Positions 62,601 to 64,000 of a DNA stretch of 64,000 nucleotides are shown here, one piece after another. Position 1 is the stretch's first letter. Each line of letters begins with the position of its first letter. The notes below the pieces were generated by a model, which saw only the letters and a program-made list of their open reading frames with translations, was not told the origin of the DNA and did no database searches. The translations under genes and the position numbers were made by a program. Origin of the DNA: Promerops cafer (lineage: Eukaryota; Chordata; Aves; Passeriformes; Nectariniidae); contig VZSE01004866.1 in assembly GCA_013398275.1 (NCBI GenBank), positions 1,510,862-1,574,861 of the forward strand, given 5' to 3'.

Positions 62601-63316
62601 GCATGGATAAAATATCAGTGTTCATAAATTTTCAACAGTGCTTCAGTTGTGTTTTCCAGTAGGACTCAGCTGGATCCCCAAATAATTATGTTGAAACTAG
62701 AGGTTTGGAATGCTTTGGGGCATGCGTGAGAATTCGGTTTAGATCTCTTTGGCTTGAATTCTTATCAAAATTATATCCAATGTCTTTTGTACAGAAACAG
62801 TTTTAAACATTATAATGGCAAAAGTTCATTTTTGTTCTGGTGGCCCTTGGCAGTCACCTCTGATACAGCTAATTATACAATTACTGTGATTAACCAATCT
62901 TTATTGCTCTATTGCTACTTCTTGGCCAGGTGAATAATAATGTAAAATTATACCTTTTTGCCTGAAAGAAGTGTTATTGTCATTAGTTAATTTATAGTTT
63001 AAACGAGTTGCAGAAGTCTGAATTTGTTGAACACTTTTTATATGTTAGCCAGCCCTTTTTACAGTATAATAACCCACACCCATGGGGACGGCATTCAGCT
63101 GACTGCACAGCAGCAAAGCTCTAGTTAAAAGCTACATGGCTGTTTGTGAGCTCTCTCTTTCTTTTTAAACCTATAGGTATGGCAGATTTTAATTACCTTC
63201 ACACAAATTGCTTTGAAGTTACCGTGGAGGTAGGATGTGAAAAGTTTCCTTTGGAGGAAGAACTGTTTACAATCTGGCATGAAAACAAAGGTGCCCTTCT
63301 GAATTACATGGAAATG
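34224..63316 (+). CDS. CPZ: CPZ, carboxypeptidase Z (9 exons seen, 3' end outside window)
   Basis: Nine exons join in frame to 1,494 bases (498 codons): 34224-34311, 46023-46046, 46963-47337, 48094-48306, 50352-50548, 51492-51653, 57625-57783, 61966-62101, 63177-63316. CPZ is a secreted, matrix-associated zinc carboxypeptidase that removes C-terminal Arg/Lys and binds Wnt through its Frizzled domain. Visible: signal peptide (about 1-15); Frizzled domain 40-163 with ten Cys (40, 48, 90, 99, 106, 115, 119, 126, 143, 154); M14 domain from about 175 with zinc ligands His245 and Glu248 (HGNE) and His377 (SLHGGE), substrate-side Asn319-Arg320, and general base Glu469 ([11 protein letters not shown]). 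Human CPZ is about 650 residues, so roughly 150 C-terminal residues (transthyretin-like domain and basic tail) are missing. The Frizzled domain excludes CPE, CPM, CPN, CPXM and AEBP1. Confidence 0.95.
36772..36907 (-). mobile_element. CR1-type LINE 3' end fragment
   Basis: Starts with TAGAATCATGGAATGGTTTG and continues with GGTTGGACAGGACCTTAAAG and CAACTCCCCTGCC, the reverse complement of an avian CR1 3' tail. It breaks off after GAACACTTCCAG, where unrelated sequence leading into a GC-rich block begins. Minus orientation. Confidence 0.87.
37010..37310. promoter_or_regulatory. CpG island inside CPZ intron 1
   Basis: About 300 bases of very GC-rich, CpG-dense sequence (for example 37060-37220) in an otherwise AT-rich intron, lying almost exactly between two minus-strand CR1 pieces. 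It could be an alternative CPZ promoter, a promoter for a non-coding transcript, or an enhancer. Long open frames occur on both strands here, but they are the expected result of high GC and their predicted proteins (Arg/Pro/Gly-rich) match nothing I know. Confidence 0.6.
37315..37685 (-). mobile_element. CR1-type LINE 3' end, second copy
   Basis: Familiar CR1 tail phrases in reverse complement: GGCTGGAAACGACC near 37335, TTTAAATCCTTCCAGGGATG near 37434, GTGAAGAAATCTTCCCTAAT near 37504, GACTGACCCCCACCTC near 37600 and CTCCTGTTCTCCAGGC near 37664. It is a separate insertion from the 36772 copy, since both contain the extreme 3' tail. Diverged and 5'-truncated. Confidence 0.87.
41611..41687. repeat. 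Inverted repeat (19-base arms, 39-base loop)
   Basis: Arms at 41611-41629 and 41669-41687 are complementary at 17 of 19 positions; the core pairs GGGGGTATGCTGGTC with GACCAGCACACCCCC (one mismatch). A transcript could fold into a stem with a 39-base loop. No known element recognised; the loop is large for a microRNA precursor. Confidence 0.6.
43621..43666 (+). repeat. Perfect 23-base tandem duplication
   Basis: TGCTGCATTTTCCCTTTGGT plus TTC occurs twice in direct succession without mismatch. Perfect identity suggests a recent slippage event. Confidence 0.9.
46023..46046 (+). CDS. CPZ: CPZ coding exon 2 (24-base microexon)
   Basis: GTCAATGCCAAACTGTACAG plus AAAG, flanked by a strong acceptor (TTTTCTTTTCCTCTTTACAG) and donor (AAAG|GTATGA). 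With the single base from exon 1 it encodes Gly-Gln-Cys-Gln-Thr-Val-Gln-Lys and passes one base to exon 3. The result '[13 protein letters not shown]' aligns with 'GECHRPP...SATCVD' as I recall human CPZ, supporting Cys32 as the conserved pre-Frizzled cysteine. Length is a multiple of three, so skipping keeps frame. Confidence 0.75.
46047..46962 (+). other. CPZ: CPZ intron 2
   Basis: GTATGA to TTTTCATAG; 916 bases, AT-rich, no other feature seen. Confidence 0.75.
46963..47337 (+). CDS. CPZ: CPZ coding exon 3 (Frizzled domain)
   Basis: Encodes residues 38-163 including the whole ten-cysteine Frizzled/Wnt-binding domain, from '[10 protein letters not shown]' through '[19 protein letters not shown]', '[16 protein letters not shown]', '[14 protein letters not shown]' and '[10 protein letters not shown]' to '[11 protein letters not shown]'. 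The acceptor is TTTTCATAG|CA and the donor GCGAG|GTGAGG. Reading on past the donor stays open to a TAA at 47418-47420. Confidence 0.96.
47338..48093 (+). other. CPZ: CPZ intron 3
   Basis: GTGAGG to CATTGCAG; 756 bases. The exon 3 frame continues for 27 codons into it before stopping at 47420, and ATTAAA (47700-47705) and AATAAA (47934-47939) hexamers follow. Confidence 0.85.
48094..48306 (+). CDS. CPZ: CPZ coding exon 4
   Basis: Encodes residues 163-234: an acidic linker '[13 protein letters not shown]', then the start of the carboxypeptidase domain '[19 protein letters not shown]' and '[18 protein letters not shown]', ending 'KPGHHEL'. The donor is ACTGC|GTGAGT. The domain start is typical of the M14 N/E subfamily. 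Confidence 0.95.
48307..50351 (+). other. CPZ: CPZ intron 4 (2.0 kb)
   Basis: GTGAGT to TCCACAG. AT-rich, with no repeat or exon recognised. Confidence 0.85.
50352..50548 (+). CDS. CPZ: CPZ coding exon 5 (first zinc ligands)
   Basis: Completes Leu234 and encodes residues 235-299. '[20 protein letters not shown]' carries the HxxE zinc ligands His245 and Glu248; '[20 protein letters not shown]' follows. The donor is AAGAG|GTAAAA, phase 0. Confidence 0.96.
50549..51491 (+). other. CPZ: CPZ intron 5
   Basis: GTAAAA to AAAATAG; 943 bases. The acceptor has a weak pyrimidine tract, but the reading frame and protein match fix it. Confidence 0.85.
51492..51653 (+). CDS. CPZ: CPZ coding exon 6
   Basis: Residues 300-353: '[20 protein letters not shown]' then '[15 protein letters not shown]', with Asn319-Arg320 equivalent to the substrate carboxylate-binding pair of M14 enzymes, ending '[13 protein letters not shown]'. 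The donor is GTAAG|GTATGA, phase 0. Confidence 0.96.
51654..57624 (+). other. CPZ: CPZ intron 6 (6.0 kb)
   Basis: GTATGA to TTTCAG. AT-rich patch near 53170-53200 and long T runs at 57389-57404 and near 57594-57606, the latter preceding the real acceptor. No exon or mobile element identified. Confidence 0.8.
57625..57783 (+). CDS. CPZ: CPZ coding exon 7 (third zinc ligand)
   Basis: Residues 354-406: '[20 protein letters not shown]' then '[20 protein letters not shown]', with His377 as the third zinc ligand, ending 'MFSPTPDEK'. The donor is GAAG|GTAATA, phase 0. Confidence 0.96.
57976..58116 (+). mobile_element. tRNA-Ile-derived SINE with CR1-like tail
   Basis: The first about 70 bases follow tRNA-Ile(AAU) closely: an A-box-like AGCTCATTTGGGTAGAGC at 57984-58001, GATGCAAATAATGCCAAGGT over the anticodon region, and a degraded B box with AATCCCCAC before GAGGCC near 58042. 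The next about 70 bases (GAGCTGGACTTGGTGATCCT to TCAGAATATAATGTGACTCT) are a plus-strand CR1 3' tail. A tRNA head fused to a CR1 tail is the design of the passerine TguSINE1 type, mobilised by CR1 reverse transcriptase. The copy is diverged. Confidence 0.78.
59061..59080. repeat. Perfect small hairpin
   Basis: GGAAGTAC, loop AGCA, GTACTTCC: eight perfectly paired bases with a four-base loop, followed by another CACTTCCA. Function unknown; may be chance. Confidence 0.5.
59621..59655 (+). repeat. Poly(A) run, 35 bases
   Basis: Longest homopolymer in the window, followed by A-rich DNA with an ambiguous base at 59671. No SINE or processed pseudogene body is recognisable upstream. Length is probably unreliable in the assembly. 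Confidence 0.9.
61966..62101 (+). CDS. CPZ: CPZ coding exon 8
   Basis: Residues 407-451 plus one base: '[20 protein letters not shown]', '[20 protein letters not shown]', 'YSFTG'. The acceptor is GTTACAG|GTG and the donor GGAG|GTAAAA. Matches the part of the M14 domain lining the substrate pocket. Confidence 0.95.
62102..63176 (+). other. CPZ: CPZ intron 8
   Basis: GTAAAA to CCTATAG; 1,075 bases, AT-rich, nothing else seen. Confidence 0.85.
63177..63316 (+). CDS. CPZ: CPZ coding exon 9 (catalytic Glu)
   Basis: Residues 452-498: '[20 protein letters not shown]' with Glu469 as the general base, then '[20 protein letters not shown]' and 'LLNYMEM'. Ends at AAATG|GTACTG, phase 0, exactly where mammalian CPZ continues into 'VHRGIKG' of the transthyretin-like domain. 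Confidence 0.95.
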
Positions 63317-64000
63317 GTACTGCTCTGCTTTTACAGACCTTTTTGCTTTCTGTTTTGCTTTTTCATTCTTTGTCAAAATTAATTTCTTTGCTGTTTTCCT
63401 GGTTAGCTCTCAAGATGATGCTGAATCAGTCACCACAGTCCTGCAGGGGCCCCAGTGCCTCAGTTTGTCTAGCAGGACACACAGGTGCTATTTTTTCTAT
63501 GCTGCAGAAGGGATTGAGATTGAAGACTGCACAGGCCTTGAAAACAGTGAGAAAGGGAATTATCTATGAATACTTCGGGCAGCATTATTCATCAACTGTT
63601 CAAAATTTAACACTAGAGAAAACCTTAGTATTCAAAAAAGTATGAATCAACCTTCCTCTTGAAGACTAAAGCAACAAGATCTGCTCTCCAGAGAGCTTCC
63701 TGAAATTTTCCTTTCCGTATTTCATGTTCGTCTCCCAAACCCTACTGATTCACAGCAAGGAATTTAGATTCAGATAAAATCTTGCTAGAAAAGCCATTTA
63801 CACACTTTCCATCTTGATTTCTTTACAAAAGTAGTTATTAAATGTCTGAAGCCAAATCTTCTAAAGATTTGATCTTCTAAAGAGCTGTGTCTCTGGGCAT
63901 TAAAATGACACTTAAATATAATTTTTAATAATAAGTTTAAGCTCAGCAAAAACAAATACCTCACTGACAATAAGTAAGTGAGCACAGAAACAGAAGTTGC
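63317..64000 (+). other. CPZ: Start of CPZ intron 9; no further exon in window
   Basis: I looked for the expected transthyretin-like exon (a frame reading like VHRGIKG...) and found none, so the remaining CPZ exons lie to the right of the window. Confidence 0.75.

Noticed and set aside
34224..63316. CPXM1, CPXM2, AEBP1 or CPE instead of CPZ
   Set aside because: CPXM and AEBP1 carry discoidin domains and CPE has no large N-terminal domain; this gene has a Frizzled domain and an intact catalytic site, a combination specific to CPZ.
1..64000. CRISPR arrays, operons, integrated viruses or other prokaryote-like systems
   Set aside because: No regularly spaced direct repeats, no gene clusters, and no LTR or viral polymerase-like frame was seen; gene structure and repeats are those of a bird.

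Overview
The window is nuclear DNA from a bird, probably a passerine. It holds two multi-exon vertebrate genes, both on the + strand, with GT-AG introns, large AT-rich non-coding spans and CpG islands. It also carries CR1-type LINE 3' ends and one short element with a tRNA-Ile-like head and a CR1-like tail. That last element is the main reason for leaning towards passerines. I see no operons, prokaryotic genes, CRISPR arrays or intact viral genes.

Layout. About 1-10,600 is intergenic: an isolated CpG-rich block near 900-1,095, a G-run cluster at 4,645-4,669 and a CR1 copy at 6,621-7,085. From about 10,670 to 12,420 lies a CpG island containing an assembly gap (10,997-11,131), the 5' leader with a small upstream ORF, and exon 1 of an orphan class A GPCR. 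I assign this receptor to GPR78: three coding exons (11,239-11,906; 12,464-12,577; 16,496-16,733), 339 residues, complete. Intron 1 holds a GC-rich minisatellite. Non-coding DNA follows to about 34 kb.

The second gene is carboxypeptidase Z (CPZ), starting at 34,224 and running off the right edge. I can place nine exons that join in frame to give 498 residues: signal peptide, a ten-cysteine Frizzled domain, and most of an M14 (N/E subfamily) zinc carboxypeptidase domain with its metal ligands and general-base Glu intact. Exon 2 is a 24-base microexon. The last part (the remaining C-terminal exons with the transthyretin-like domain) lies outside the window. Intron 1 (11.7 kb) carries a second CpG island tightly flanked by two CR1 fragments.

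Together. GPR78 next to CPZ in the same orientation is the arrangement I know from human 4p16. The paralogous pair GPR26/CPXM2 lies on human chromosome 10, so the window looks like a conserved two-gene block. The genes need not be functionally linked: one encodes a membrane receptor, the other a secreted or matrix enzyme that binds Wnt through its Frizzled domain. I found no unmistakably new system. The most useful leads are the CPZ microexon, the intronic CpG island, the GPR78 upstream ORF and the tRNA-derived SINE.
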